64,000 bases of DNA, taken from Nitrobacter sp039808345. GTDB taxonomy: Bacteria > Pseudomonadota > Alphaproteobacteria > Rhizobiales > Xanthobacteraceae. Every line of letters begins with the position of its first letter. Positions within the stretch are counted from its first letter, which is position 1. Under the pieces are notes generated by a model. It was not told the origin of the DNA. It worked only from the letters and a program-made list of their open reading frames with translations, and searched no databases. The translations under genes were made by a program, and so were the position numbers. Where the stretch lies: assembly GCF_047824785.1 (NCBI RefSeq), contig NZ_CP181167.1, positions 806,001 through 870,000 on the forward strand, read 5' to 3'. This document shows positions 8,309-16,901 of this stretch, in pieces.

Positions 8309-9082
8309 ATGATTTCGATCTTTCTGCGCTCGCTGGTCTTCAACGTTCTGTTTTATGTGACGATGGCGATCTGGATCGTTGCCGCGCTGCCGACATTCCT
8401 GATGCCGCGCGCGGTGCTCGTCAGGATGGCGAAGGCTTGGGGGCGCTGGAACATCTGGCTGATGCGCGTCATCTGCGGCACGCGGGTCAAAATTCTCGGT
8501 ACCGGGAGAATTCCGAAAGGTCCGCTGATCTTCGCCTCCAAGCATCAGTCGACGTGGGAGACTTTCGCCCTCTTCAGCCTCATTGATCAGCCGGTCTTCA
8601 TCCTCAAGCGCGAGCTGACATGGATTCCGTTCTTCGGCTGGTATCTGATGAAGACGGGCATGATCGGCATCGACCGCAAAGCCGGCCTGCGCTCGCTCAA
8701 GATGCTGGTCCGGATGACGCGGGAGCAGGTACGTCTCGGCCGTCAGCTCGTCATTTTCCCGGAAGGAACGCGGCGCCCGATCGGAGCCCCGCCGGCCTAC
8801 AAGAGCGGCGTCGCCATGATCTATGCCGAAGGTGACGTGCCCTGTGTGCCGGTGGCCCTCAACTCCGGCCTGTTCTGGCCGCGCCGGACGTTCCTGCGCT
8901 ATCCGGGAACGATCACGGTCGAATTCCTCGATCCGCTGCCGCAGGGTTTGCGGCGTGATGAATTCATGTCGCGCCTGACGGCATCGATCGAAGGGGCGAC
9001 CGCTTCCCTGGTCGAGGCGGGGCGGCGCGAGCAGGCGCGGCTGTCGGGCCGGGTCAGGGATGCGGGACCGGCCGGGGGTTAG
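8309..9082 (+). CDS. plsC: 1-acyl-sn-glycerol-3-phosphate acyltransferase (PlsC)
   Basis: A protein of 257 residues from ATG 8309 (TTG 8306 is in frame just upstream). It transfers an acyl chain to lysophosphatidate to make phosphatidate at the inner membrane. An N-terminal hydrophobic stretch (residues ~4-30) is followed by the catalytic block KHQSTWETF, an HX4E version of the usual HX4D. Then come FPEGTRRP, the phosphate-binding motif, and VPVALNSGLFW. The Glu in place of Asp is, as I recall it, common in alphaproteobacterial PlsC, so I do not treat it as inactivating. The TAG stop merges with the following repeat. Confidence 0.9.
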   Translation: MISIFLRSLVFNVLFYVTMAIWIVAALPTFLMPRAVLVRMAKAWGRWNIWLMRVICGTRVKILGTGRIPKGPLIFASKHQSTWETFALFSLIDQPVFILKRELTWIPFFGWYLMKTGMIGIDRKAGLRSLKMLVRMTREQVRLGRQLVIFPEGTRRPIGAPPAYKSGVAMIYAEGDVPCVPVALNSGLFWPRRTFLRYPGTITVEFLDPLPQGLRRDEFMSRLTASIEGATASLVEAGRREQARLSGRVRDAGPAGG

Positions 9083-9233
9083 AGCGTTTTCGAGCGAAGT
9101 GGAAACCGGTTCGCGTGAAGAAAACGCGTCAAAACAATAATCTGGAGCTTCGCTTCTGATTCAATCAGAAGCGATAATGCTCTAGAGCATGATCCCGGGA
9201 AGTGGAAACCGGTTTTCGGATAAGATCATGCTC
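9080..9233 (+). repeat. Palindromic repeat locus, type 1 unit joined to type 2 hairpin A
   Basis: A type 1 hairpin A (about 9085-9128, apex GTGGAAACCGG), linker and hairpin B end in CTCTAG 9184. A type 2 hairpin A (GAGCATGATC with GATCATGCTC) sharing that CTAG fills 9185-9233. It lies between the convergent plsC and chaC genes and includes the plsC stop codon. Confidence 0.9.
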
Positions 9234-9293
9234 CGCAGCGGAAATCTCACAAGAGACAAACCGCAGCTTGCGTTCAGCGCGTCGGCAGCGCGC

Positions 9294-9878
9294 CTACCGC
9301 AGCATCGGCGTATCATGGTGCAGCAGTTCAGCCAGCTGGTGCAGTTTAAGGTCGCGAAAGCCCTGTGACTCGATCGACCTCACGGTCGACAGGACATAGT
9401 CCCGGTTATGCCCCGAGCGGCCGTGCCCCTGCCGGACGTAGCGGGCCTGGTCCGCCAGCGTCAGCCGGCCGGCATACTGGACGTGACCGCGATCGACCAC
9501 ATAAGCGAGCGCGCTGACCCGCCGTCGCGCGTCGTCCTCGAGCCAGACGGAACGCGTCACCTCGCGGTAGACGTGGGTGGTCTGCTCGCGCTCCCGCAGA
9601 TATGCGATCGTTGCCTCGCGCCGGCTGGCTGCAACCCGGAATGCGATGCCCCGGCAGGCGCCCCCGCGGTCGAGCCCGAGAACCAGCCCCGGCCTCTCGG
9701 GTGTCCCGCGATGGTCGAACGAATAGACGCAGAGCGCCCTGTGCTCGCCGATCAGTCGCGCCGGAATCTGCTCGGCGAAATCGAATCCGGGTCTCCACAT
9801 CAGCGAACCGTAGGCGAATACCCAGAGATCGTTGCCGGAACTGTCGAAAGCCGTTTCAAATTGTCGCTGCACGCTCAT
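9294..9878 (-). CDS. chaC: Gamma-glutamylcyclotransferase (ChaC-like, glutathione-specific)
   Basis: About 194 residues from ATG 9878; an upstream in-frame start at 9929 would add 17 residues. The motif VFAYGSLMWRPGF is the substrate-binding YGSL loop of ChaC proteins. The downstream LREREQ segment carries the expected catalytic Glu. ChaC-type enzymes cleave glutathione to 5-oxoproline and Cys-Gly in the cytoplasm. Other recognisable blocks are GLVLGLDRGG and GRSGHNRDYV. It is a single gene, convergent with plsC across a repeat locus. Confidence 0.88.
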   Translation of the reverse strand: MSVQRQFETAFDSSGNDLWVFAYGSLMWRPGFDFAEQIPARLIGEHRALCVYSFDHRGTPERPGLVLGLDRGGACRGIAFRVAASRREATIAYLREREQTTHVYREVTRSVWLEDDARRRVSALAYVVDRGHVQYAGRLTLADQARYVRQGHGRSGHNRDYVLSTVRSIESQGFRDLKLHQLAELLHHDTPMLR

Positions 9879-10108
9879 CGCGCCCTGCTCAGGGCGTATT
9901 CCGTCATGGTGTGTGATCAGGATACGCACGAGCTATTAGAAATGAGGATATTTGACGGCCCGACCGGGAGTTTCCGCACCGCCGGATGATGCTTTAACAG
10001 AGCCGCGCCGTCAGGCGAAGCGGAACCGAAAGGGGCTGGTTTTGCCGGCGTCGCGCGACTATGGTCAAAGACCCCGCCGACGCGGCCCACCAAGAGTTCG
10101 CTCTCCGC

Positions 10109-11302
10109 ATGAATGCTGCCAACGCCTCCAGCAAGTACCGTCTTTGGCCCATTTTCGTCATGCCCGTGCTGGTGGTCATCGCCGCCGCCGCCTGGAGCGC
10201 GTTCTGGTTTTACGCGGCCTCGCAGGTCGATCAGACTGTTGATGCCTGGCGGGCGCGCGAAGCTGCGTCAGGACGCATCTATGATTGCGCCAAACGGACA
10301 GTCGCCGGATTTCCGTTCCGTCTTGAGGTCCGCTGCGAGGATGCGACCGTCGAGCTGAGGTCGCAGACGGCCGAGCAGGCCGCGGCGCAGATGCCTCCCT
10401 TGACCGCGCGCCTCGGGGATATCCTGGTGATCGCGCAGATCTACACGCCCAGGCTGCTGATCGCGGAGTTCAAGGCGCCCGCCACGCTATCCCGGCACGG
10501 TCAGCCGGTGATGGTCGTCGATTGGCGCGTCGGGCGCAGCAGCATCGTCGGGCTGCCGGATACGCCGAAGAGCGCGGATATCGTTTTCGACGACCTTGCG
10601 ATCGACCGTATGGTGGAATCGGTTCGGACGCCTGCCGCACGCGCCAGCCATGTGGAGCTTCACGGCCGCATTGCCGAGAAATCCACACTGGACAAGCCCA
10701 TGATCGAGACCGCCGTGGAGTTGAGCGGGGCCACTCTAGCGGACGTTCACCCGGTGCTGACGCAGCCGTTCAACGCCGAGGTCGGCGCGATCGTTCATGG
10801 GCTGAAGGATTTCACGCCAAAACCCTGGCCGGTGCGGTTTCGTGAATTGCAGGCGGCCGGCGGCCGCATCGAGATCAGGCAGTCGCGCATCCAGCAGGGC
10901 GATCTGATCGCGATCGCCGCGGGTTCGCTGGGACTTACCGCCGACGGGCACCTCGACGGCGAATTGCACATGACGGCGACCGGTTTCGAGAAAATGATTC
11001 CAGCGCTCGGAATTGATAAAATGCTGGAGCAGGGGGTCCCGCAGGAGACTCTCGATAAGGTCGCGCCCGGCGTGAAAAGTCAGGATATCGACAATCTGTT
11101 CGGTGCGCTCGACCGGGCGATTCCCGGCCTTGGCAAGGCCGTGCGCGAGAACGCCAATGTCGGCGTCGCTGCGGGTCTCGCCGCGATCGGTCAGGAAGCG
11201 ACGCTGGAAAACAAAAAGGCGCGCTCCTTCCCGCTGCGGTTCGTTGCCGGCGCGGTCTTCATCGGGCCGTTGAAGGTCGCCCAGACTCCGCCGCTGTTCT
11301 GA
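10109..11302 (+). CDS. DUF2125 domain-containing membrane-anchored protein
   Basis: About 397 residues from ATG 10109; ATG 10061 would add 16. The N-terminal helix (residues ~10-32, FVMPVLVVIAAAAWSAFWF) is followed by a large non-cytoplasmic domain. The Cys pair in GRIYDCAKRTVAGFPFRLEVRC (only the ends are diagnostic: YDC and GFPFR) is typical of DUF2125, an alphaproteobacterial family of unknown function related in layout to AsmA-like beta-rich proteins. It ends 19 bases before the convergent dehydrogenase gene. No catalytic motif is seen. Confidence 0.82.
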   Translation: MNAANASSKYRLWPIFVMPVLVVIAAAAWSAFWFYAASQVDQTVDAWRAREAASGRIYDCAKRTVAGFPFRLEVRCEDATVELRSQTAEQAAAQMPPLTARLGDILVIAQIYTPRLLIAEFKAPATLSRHGQPVMVVDWRVGRSSIVGLPDTPKSADIVFDDLAIDRMVESVRTPAARASHVELHGRIAEKSTLDKPMIETAVELSGATLADVHPVLTQPFNAEVGAIVHGLKDFTPKPWPVRFRELQAAGGRIEIRQSRIQQGDLIAIAAGSLGLTADGHLDGELHMTATGFEKMIPALGIDKMLEQGVPQETLDKVAPGVKSQDIDNLFGALDRAIPGLGKAVRENANVGVAAGLAAIGQEATLENKKARSFPLRFVAGAVFIGPLKVAQTPPLF

Positions 11303-11321
11303 AGGCGTCGCGCGGAACCGC

Positions 11322-12263
11322 TTACACCGGTTTCTTCTGGGCATCCGTCTGCAGCCGCCCGAAATCGGGAGCCGCGGAATCCTGGCCGATCTCGACGATG
11401 CCGCGGCGGATCGCGCGGGTGCGGGTAAAGTGCTCGAACAGCGCTTCGCCATCGCCGCGGCGCATGGCGCGCGTCAGCTTGGAGAGATCCTCGTTGAAGG
11501 TGCCGAGCATTTCCAGCACCGCATCCTTGTTGGTCAGGAATACGTCGCGCCACATGGTGGGATCGGAGGCCGCGATGCGCGTGAAGTCGCGGAAGCCGCC
11601 GGCGGAAAACTTCATCACCTCGGAGGACGTGACCTCGCCGAGTTCGTCCGCTGTGCCGACAATGGTGTAGGCGATCAGATGCGGCAGATGGCTGGTGATC
11701 GCCAGCACAAGGTCATGGTGCTTGGGGGTCATGATCTCGACCCTGGCGCCGATCGCGGTCCAGAACGCGCGCAACCTGTCGACGGCGGCGGCATCCGTTC
11801 CGTCCGGCGGCGTCAGGATGCACCAGCGGTTGATGAACAGTTCGGCGAATCCGGAATCCGGACCCGAATGCTCGGTGCCGGCCACGGGGTGCGCGGGCAC
11901 GAAATGCACCCCGGCGGGCAGATGCGGGGCGATGTCGCGGACGACGGCGCCTTTCACCGATCCGACGTCGGAGACGGTGGTGCCCGGCTTGAGGTGAGGC
12001 GCGATCTGCTGCGCGACTGAACCGCACGCACCGACCGGAACGCAGAGGATGACGAGGTCGGCGCCGTCGGCGGCTTCCGCGTTGGTGTCCGCCACGCGAT
12101 CGACGATGCCGAGCTCCATCACCCGCGCCCGCGTTTTTGCGGAGCGCGCGGTCGTGACGATCTCGCCGACAACGCCTCGCATGCGCGCGGCGCGCGCGAT
12201 CGAGCCGCCGATCAGGCCGAATCCGATCAGCGCGAGCCGCTGGAATAACGGTTCCGTGGTCAT
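11322..12263 (-). CDS. tyrC: Prephenate/arogenate (cyclohexadienyl) dehydrogenase
   Basis: A 313-residue protein for the NAD(P)-dependent oxidative decarboxylation step of tyrosine synthesis. The Rossmann motif is GFGLIGGSIARAA (residues ~14-26). The catalytic-region motif VHFVPAHPVAGTEHSG carries the conserved His residues, and ITSHLPHLIAY follows. There is no ACT or chorismate mutase domain in this chain; the mutase is a separate gene two positions upstream. The start overlaps the hisC stop (ATGA), showing translational coupling. The order mutase-hisC-tyrC fits a tyrosine/phenylalanine operon in which HisC may act as aromatic aminotransferase. Confidence 0.9.
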   Translation of the reverse strand: MTTEPLFQRLALIGFGLIGGSIARAARMRGVVGEIVTTARSAKTRARVMELGIVDRVADTNAEAADGADLVILCVPVGACGSVAQQIAPHLKPGTTVSDVGSVKGAVVRDIAPHLPAGVHFVPAHPVAGTEHSGPDSGFAELFINRWCILTPPDGTDAAAVDRLRAFWTAIGARVEIMTPKHHDLVLAITSHLPHLIAYTIVGTADELGEVTSSEVMKFSAGGFRDFTRIAASDPTMWRDVFLTNKDAVLEMLGTFNEDLSKLTRAMRRGDGEALFEHFTRTRAIRRGIVEIGQDSAAPDFGRLQTDAQKKPV

Positions 12264-13357
12264 GTCCGCGCCATGAAGTCGCGCAAGCCGTCCGCGACCA
12301 GGCGGTTGGCTTCCTCGGTGCCGACAGTCATGCGCAGCGCATTCGGCAGTCCGTAATTGTCGAGCGCACGAAGCACGAGGCCACGTTTGGTCAGGAACGC
12401 GTCGGCCTCGGCCGCCGTCTTGCCCTTGGCGTCCGGGAAGTGGATCAGGATGAAGTTGGTCACGCTGGGCGTGATCTTGAGCCCGAGATTCGTCAATTCG
12501 TCCGTCAGCCAGTTACGCCACTTTTCCGTATGCAGCCGGGTCATCTGGACGTGCGCGGTGTCCTCGATCGCGGCCGCGGCCGCGAGCATGGCCGGCGTCG
12601 AGACGTTGAAGGGGCCGCGAATCCGGTTCATCGCATCGACGATGTGCGCCGGGCCGAACATCCAGCCGATCCGCAGCGCGGCGAGGCCGTGGATCTTGGA
12701 GAAAGTGTGCGTCAGCACGGTATTTTCCGTCGTCGCCACCAGTTCGATGCCGAACTCATAATCGTTGCGCGACACATAATCCGAATAGGCGCCGTCGAGC
12801 ACCAGCAATACGTGCGGCGGCAGTCCCGCGCGCAGTCGCCTGATCTCGTCGAACGGCAGATAGGTGCCGGTCGGGTTGTTGGGATTGGCGAGCCAGACCA
12901 TCTTGGTCTTCGGCGTGACCCGCTTGAGGATGGCGTCGATGTCGGCGGTGTAGCCGGTCTCCGGCGCGACGACGTTGATCGCGCCGTTCGCCATGGTTGC
13001 GATCGGGTACACCAGAAAAGCGTGCGTGGTCGAAATCGCTTCGTCGCCGTGGCTGAGGAAGGTATGCGCCAGCAGGTTGAGGATCTCGTCCGAACCCGCG
13101 CCGCAGATGATGCGGTCCGGATCGAGGCCGTAGGCGCGTCCGATGGCTGCGCGCAAAATGCGTGAGGTGCCTTCCGGATAGTCTTCAAGGTGAGCTACGG
13201 CATCGCGGTAAGCGTCCATCGCCTTCGGCGATGGGCCGAACGGCGTTTCATTGGCCGACAGCTTGAACACCTTGCGGCCCGCCTCCGGTACTGGACTCTT
13301 GCCGGGCGTGTAGGGCGCAATATCGAGAATGCCGGGATTCGGCACCGGTCGGGACAT
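12260..13357 (-). CDS. hisC: Histidinol-phosphate aminotransferase (aromatic aminotransferase role possible)
   Basis: A 365-residue PLP-dependent class I/II aminotransferase. It has FKLSANETPFGPSP near the N-terminus, NPNNPTGTYLP, DGAYSDYV and the PLP lysine in LTHTFSKIHGLAALRIGW. The family transaminates histidinol phosphate with 2-oxoglutarate. Its position between chorismate mutase and a prephenate-type dehydrogenase, with a 4-base overlap to the latter, suggests that this copy serves phenylalanine or tyrosine synthesis as well. A palindromic repeat occupies the gap to the mutase gene upstream. Confidence 0.9.
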   Translation of the reverse strand: MSRPVPNPGILDIAPYTPGKSPVPEAGRKVFKLSANETPFGPSPKAMDAYRDAVAHLEDYPEGTSRILRAAIGRAYGLDPDRIICGAGSDEILNLLAHTFLSHGDEAISTTHAFLVYPIATMANGAINVVAPETGYTADIDAILKRVTPKTKMVWLANPNNPTGTYLPFDEIRRLRAGLPPHVLLVLDGAYSDYVSRNDYEFGIELVATTENTVLTHTFSKIHGLAALRIGWMFGPAHIVDAMNRIRGPFNVSTPAMLAAAAAIEDTAHVQMTRLHTEKWRNWLTDELTNLGLKITPSVTNFILIHFPDAKGKTAAEADAFLTKRGLVLRALDNYGLPNALRMTVGTEEANRLVADGLRDFMART

Positions 13358-13370
13358 CGTTTGCTCCGGG

Positions 13371-13475
13371 CTAGAGCGCTTTCGCGTCTGAGCGAATCAG
13401 AAGCGAAGCTCTAGATTGTTATTCTGACGCGTTTTCTTCACGCGAACGGGTCATCCGCTTCGCTCGAAAACGCTA
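13371..13475 (-). repeat. Palindromic repeat locus inside the aromatic operon
   Basis: On the minus strand, hairpin A (13429-13474, partly degenerate at the apex) is followed by the linker and a shortened hairpin B ending at CTAG 13371. It separates two co-directional genes and has the same orientation as their transcription. Confidence 0.85.
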
Positions 13476-13483
13476 TCGGGACG

Positions 13484-14335
13484 TTACGGACGATCCGCCC
13501 CATTGGATGGCATCGTATAGCGCGTTGCGTGACTGCCGACGAGAGCCGTCGAGCGCACCGACGCGCCGGCCTCGATCAGCGCGGATTTAATCGTGTCGAG
13601 GGTGGTGCCGCCCGTAATGGATACCAACAGCGCCGCGCCGTCGAAGGCGGTATCGGGCACGGCGACGATCTCGGCGAGCGGCGACAGGGTGCGGGCTGTA
13701 TTGGCGTTCCAGCCGGAGACGCGCACGCTCCAGGTCTCCACTTCCGTGACCCGCGCATCGTCGGCGACGCGTGAGATCACGAACACCGGCAGCGCGGCCG
13801 GATGATCGGCGCGCTCGATGAAAGGCAGGCGGGCGATGATCCTCGGCGCGCCGCCGGCTTCCAGCGCGAGCCACCATGGCGTGCGGCTCGATGTCGCCGA
13901 GACCAGTCCGAGGTCGCCTTTCGCATTCGCCACCGCTTCCACGGCGGCCTGCGCATTGAAATGCGGCACGAAGGGTAGGGTGAAGCCGAAATGGAAACGC
14001 GCGGAATCCCGCATCGCGGATTCGCCGAGCGACAGATCGGCGTGCAGCGAGAACGGCGCCTGAACGTAGGTGAAGGTCGCGATGATGACGCGCCAGATGC
14101 TTTCGACGGTGTCGAGCGGCAGGATGCCGCGATGGCGCTGCGCCAGCCGCCGCATCATGTCGGCCTCGCGCGCCGGCCTGAACGCGGAGCCGACCTCCTG
14201 GGTCTGCTTCACCGAGATCAGGCGGTCGATGATGTCGCCGCGTTGCATCAGCAGGTTGTGAACCTGCTCGTCGATGGCGTCGATCTCGTTGCGCAATTTC
14301 TGCAGGGACGGCGGCGCGGGGGAAGGCTTCGTCAT
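13484..14335 (-). CDS. Chorismate mutase (AroQ-type) with long C-terminal domain
   Basis: A protein of 283 residues. Residues ~8-95 form an AroQ chorismate mutase helix bundle: LRNEIDAIDEQVHNLLMQR, then FRPAREADMMRRL, then GILPLDTVESIWRVI. It converts chorismate to prephenate. The remaining ~190 residues are alpha/beta in character (DLGLVSA; ARLPFIERADHP; VFVISR; GASVRSTALVGSHATRY). They recall a decayed prephenate-dehydratase-type region, with an ACT-like piece at the end, but I cannot find the catalytic TRF motif of dehydratases. The gene heads the cluster with hisC and the dehydrogenase. The second domain's function is uncertain. Confidence 0.82.
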   Translation of the reverse strand: MTKPSPAPPSLQKLRNEIDAIDEQVHNLLMQRGDIIDRLISVKQTQEVGSAFRPAREADMMRRLAQRHRGILPLDTVESIWRVIIATFTYVQAPFSLHADLSLGESAMRDSARFHFGFTLPFVPHFNAQAAVEAVANAKGDLGLVSATSSRTPWWLALEAGGAPRIIARLPFIERADHPAALPVFVISRVADDARVTEVETWSVRVSGWNANTARTLSPLAEIVAVPDTAFDGAALLVSITGGTTLDTIKSALIEAGASVRSTALVGSHATRYTMPSNGADRP

Positions 14336-14528
14336 GGATGCAACCTGTCGGCCGCATGGAGGAGCCTGGGCCAGCGGTCCGCTTCTAACATTGGTATCCC
14401 GTTTCAGCGAGCCTTGTCGCCAACATCGAGATCAAGCCCGAAGCACTTAAAGCCTTTCCAGCCGCCGCTCCGTCTGCCTTGACGAAAAGCGGGCAGCGGA
14501 TTATTTTTCTCCTGTTCCGTGGTCATTT

Positions 14529-14583
14529 GAGCCGGCCGGCTTGCAGCCACGTTAAACAACTCGCTAAACAGGCCGGGGACAGC
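14529..14583 (+). promoter_or_regulatory. SAM-II riboswitch aptamer
   Basis: The 345-base leader between the divergent chorismate mutase gene and metX holds CCGGCTTGCAGCC, then CGTTAAACAA, then CGCTAAACAGGCCGGGG. This is the SAM-II pseudoknot pattern (first stem plus TAAA segments, second strand GCTAAA...GGCC) known upstream of alphaproteobacterial met genes. An intrinsic terminator follows 11 bases later, so SAM binding probably stops transcription into metX. The rest of the gap shows no other gene. Confidence 0.88.
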
Positions 14584-14594
14584 GAAATCCTGAT

Positions 14595-14627
14595 CCCGGC
14601 CGAACCCAAGTTCGGGCCGGGTTTTTT
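14595..14627 (+). terminator. Intrinsic terminator of the metX leader
   Basis: CCCGGCCGAAC pairs with GTTCGGGCCGGG (one bulged G) across a four-base loop and is followed by TTTTTT at 14622-14627. It lies just after the SAM-II aptamer and 53 bases before metX, as expected for attenuation. Confidence 0.88.
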
Positions 14628-14680
14628 GTGGCCTGCGATCCGGGGGCTTCCCGCAGCCTCCGGCGGAGGTCAGCGGCAGG

Positions 14681-15880
14681 ATGGTGAAGGTGCAATCGAT
14701 ATCGGGCCCGGCTCACGCCGAGCATCGGGCCCAGGAAGCAGACCATCCTACCTCGCAGGTCGCGACGTTCGATACCGATCAACCGCTCCCGCTTGATTGC
14801 GGCGTCGATCTCGCGCCGTTCCAGATCGCCTATCAGACCTACGGTGAACTCAATTCCGCGAAGTCCAACGCCATTCTGATCTGTCATGCCCTCACCGGGG
14901 ATCAGCATGTGGCCAACCCTCATCCGGTGACCGGAAAACCCGGCTGGTGGGTGACCCTGGTGGGGCCCGGCAAGCCGCTCGACACCAGCAGGTACTTCAT
15001 TATCTGCTCCAATGTGATCGGCGGCTGCATGGGCTCGACCGGCCCCGCCTCGACCAATCCCACGACCGGCAAGGTGTGGGGGCTGGACTTCCCTGTCATC
15101 ACCATTCCCGACATGGTGCGCGCGCAGGCCATGCTGATCGACCGCCTGGGAATCGACACGCTGTTTTCGGTGGTCGGCGGCTCCATGGGCGGCATGCAGG
15201 TGCTGCAGTGGTGCGTGGCCTATCCAAAGCGGGTGTTTTCGGCGCTACCGATCGCCTGCAGCACGCGCCACTCCGCGCAGAACATCGCGTTTCATGAATT
15301 GGGGCGGCAGGCGGTGATGGCCGATCCCGACTGGCGCGAGGGCCGCTATGTCGAGCAGGGCACCCATCCCCGCCGGGGCCTTGGCGTGGCGCGGATGGCC
15401 GCGCACATTACTTACCTGTCGGACGCGGCGCTGCATCGCAAGTTCGGGCGGCGGATGCAGGATCGCGAGTTGCCGACATTTTCGTTCGACGCGGATTTCC
15501 AGGTGGAGAGCTATCTGCGCCACCAGGGATCGTCATTCGTCGAGCGCTTCGACGCCAACAGCTATCTCTATCTGACGCGGGCGATGGACTATTTCGATAT
15601 CGCGGCCGATCATGACGGCGTGCTGGCCGCCGCGTTTCGCGGGACCCGCACCCGCTTCTGCGTGGTCTCGTTCACGAGCGACTGGTTGTTTCCGACCTCC
15701 GAATCGCGGGCGACCGTGCATGCGCTCAATGCCGGCGGCGCGCGGGTTTCCTTCGCCGAGATCGAGACCGATCGCGGCCATGACGCCTTCCTGCTCGACG
15801 TTCCCGAGTTCTTCGATATCGCGCATGCGTTTCTGCAATCGGCGGGAAAGACCCGGGGCCTCGCCGATGCCGGACAATGA
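14681..15880 (+). CDS. metX: Homoserine O-acetyltransferase
   Basis: A 399-residue alpha/beta hydrolase-fold enzyme that acetylates homoserine, the entry step of methionine synthesis. The Ser nucleophile is in VVGGSMGGMQ (about residue 167), the Asp in FTSDWLFP and the His in DRGHDAFLLD. NVIGGCMGSTGP is the family oxyanion region. The gene sits behind a SAM-II riboswitch and terminator, so it is repressed by high SAM. Its end overlaps the metW start by 14 bases. Some metX homologues use succinyl-CoA; this cannot be judged here. Confidence 0.93.
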   Translation: MVKVQSISGPAHAEHRAQEADHPTSQVATFDTDQPLPLDCGVDLAPFQIAYQTYGELNSAKSNAILICHALTGDQHVANPHPVTGKPGWWVTLVGPGKPLDTSRYFIICSNVIGGCMGSTGPASTNPTTGKVWGLDFPVITIPDMVRAQAMLIDRLGIDTLFSVVGGSMGGMQVLQWCVAYPKRVFSALPIACSTRHSAQNIAFHELGRQAVMADPDWREGRYVEQGTHPRRGLGVARMAAHITYLSDAALHRKFGRRMQDRELPTFSFDADFQVESYLRHQGSSFVERFDANSYLYLTRAMDYFDIAADHDGVLAAAFRGTRTRFCVVSFTSDWLFPTSESRATVHALNAGGARVSFAEIETDRGHDAFLLDVPEFFDIAHAFLQSAGKTRGLADAGQ

Positions 15881-16571
15881 AATGAGCGTGGAGCAGCCCT
15901 CGCTGCCGTTGAACGGGGTCGCTCCGCGGGCGGCCGATCGTTATCGCAGCGATCATCTGCTGCTAGCGGAGATGATCGAGTCCGGCTCAAAGGTCCTGGA
16001 TGTCGGATGCGGCGACGGCGATCTCTTGCAACTGCTCGAGACGCGAGGCATCGACGGCCGCGGCATCGAGTTGTCGCGCGAGGGCGTCAATCGTTGCGTG
16101 GCCAAGGGTCTTGCCGTGGTGCAGGGCGACGCCGATACCGACCTCGTCAGCTATCCCGACGACGCCTTCGATTACGTCATCCTGTCGCAAACCCTGCAGG
16201 CCACGCGGCAACCGAAAACGGTGCTGGAAAATCTGCTGCGGATCGGCCGGCGCGCCGTCGTTTCATTTCCGAACTTCGGTCACTGGAAGATGCGCGTTCA
16301 GCTTCTGATCGGCGGCCACATGCCGCGCACGGACAATCTGCCGGCGACATGGTACGATACGCCGAACATCCATTTCTGCACCATCAAGGATTTCGTCCAG
16401 CTCTGCGACGAGATCAACGTGAAGATGGAGCGTGCGGTCGCGCTTAATCTTTACGGCCGGCCGCTGCGGTTCAACGCGCCCTGGTGGTTCTGGAATATGT
16501 TCGGAGAACAGGGCGTGTTTCTGCTCAGCCGCGCGGAGAAGATCGCCAAAGCTCCGGGACAGGATGAGTAG
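15867..16571 (+). CDS. metW: Methionine biosynthesis protein MetW
   Basis: A protein of 234 residues from ATG 15867; ATG 15882 would give 229. It has a class I methyltransferase fold with motif KVLDVGCGDGDLLQLL and the family block FDYVILSQTLQATRQP. MetW partners MetX in homoserine acetylation in bacteria with this gene pair. Overlap with metX indicates coupled translation and shared riboswitch control. A longer frame reaching back to 15612 is only the shadow of metX. Confidence 0.92.
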   Translation: MPDNEMSVEQPSLPLNGVAPRAADRYRSDHLLLAEMIESGSKVLDVGCGDGDLLQLLETRGIDGRGIELSREGVNRCVAKGLAVVQGDADTDLVSYPDDAFDYVILSQTLQATRQPKTVLENLLRIGRRAVVSFPNFGHWKMRVQLLIGGHMPRTDNLPATWYDTPNIHFCTIKDFVQLCDEINVKMERAVALNLYGRPLRFNAPWWFWNMFGEQGVFLLSRAEKIAKAPGQDE

Positions 16572-16748
16572 GCTTCCCTTCGTCCCGCCCGTTCAGAACT
16601 GGGTTCGATCATCGGCGTGACGGCCGCGTTGCGACGCAGCAGGGAGAGCGAGCCTCGACCTCGCAACGGCCTGGACGGTCCAGGCTAATCAAAAAAATTC
16701 CATTTCAGGTCAATGATTTGGAAATATCGCGCTGCGGTATGCCGATAT

Positions 16749-16785
16749 CGCAATGCAGATATGCGTTATGCGCAATGCAGGTATG
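16749..16785 (+). repeat. Direct repeat in the leader of the CHAP-domain gene
   Basis: CGCAATGCAGATATG (16749-16763) recurs as CGCAATGCAGGTATG (16771-16785), a 22-base spacing or about two helical turns. The rest of the 330-base gap 16572-16901 holds an AT-richer stretch and no gene that I recognise. The repeat lies 117 bases before the next start and could be a paired operator. Confidence 0.6.
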
Positions 16786-16901
16786 ACTTTAAAAAGCCTG
16801 AGCATGTGATTACAAGGCGCCCGCGTTTTTCCCGGCACGACAAAAGAGCGGATTTCACCGCGCAGCGGGCGGGAACAGGGAGGTGTCACAGGGGAGCATG
16901 A

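Noticed and set aside
8309..9082. Inactive PlsC because HX4D is HX4E
   Set aside because: To my recollection the Glu variant is usual in alphaproteobacterial homologues, and the other motifs are intact.
9202..9399. Short open frames with SREENAS or GSRKENAS-like peptides at many repeat loci
   Set aside because: They are translations of the palindromic repeats; the same peptide recurs wherever a repeat occurs, with no ribosome site or family match.
15612..15866. N-terminal extension of metW
   Set aside because: It lies wholly inside metX in another frame. The MetW family begins near ATG 15867/15882.
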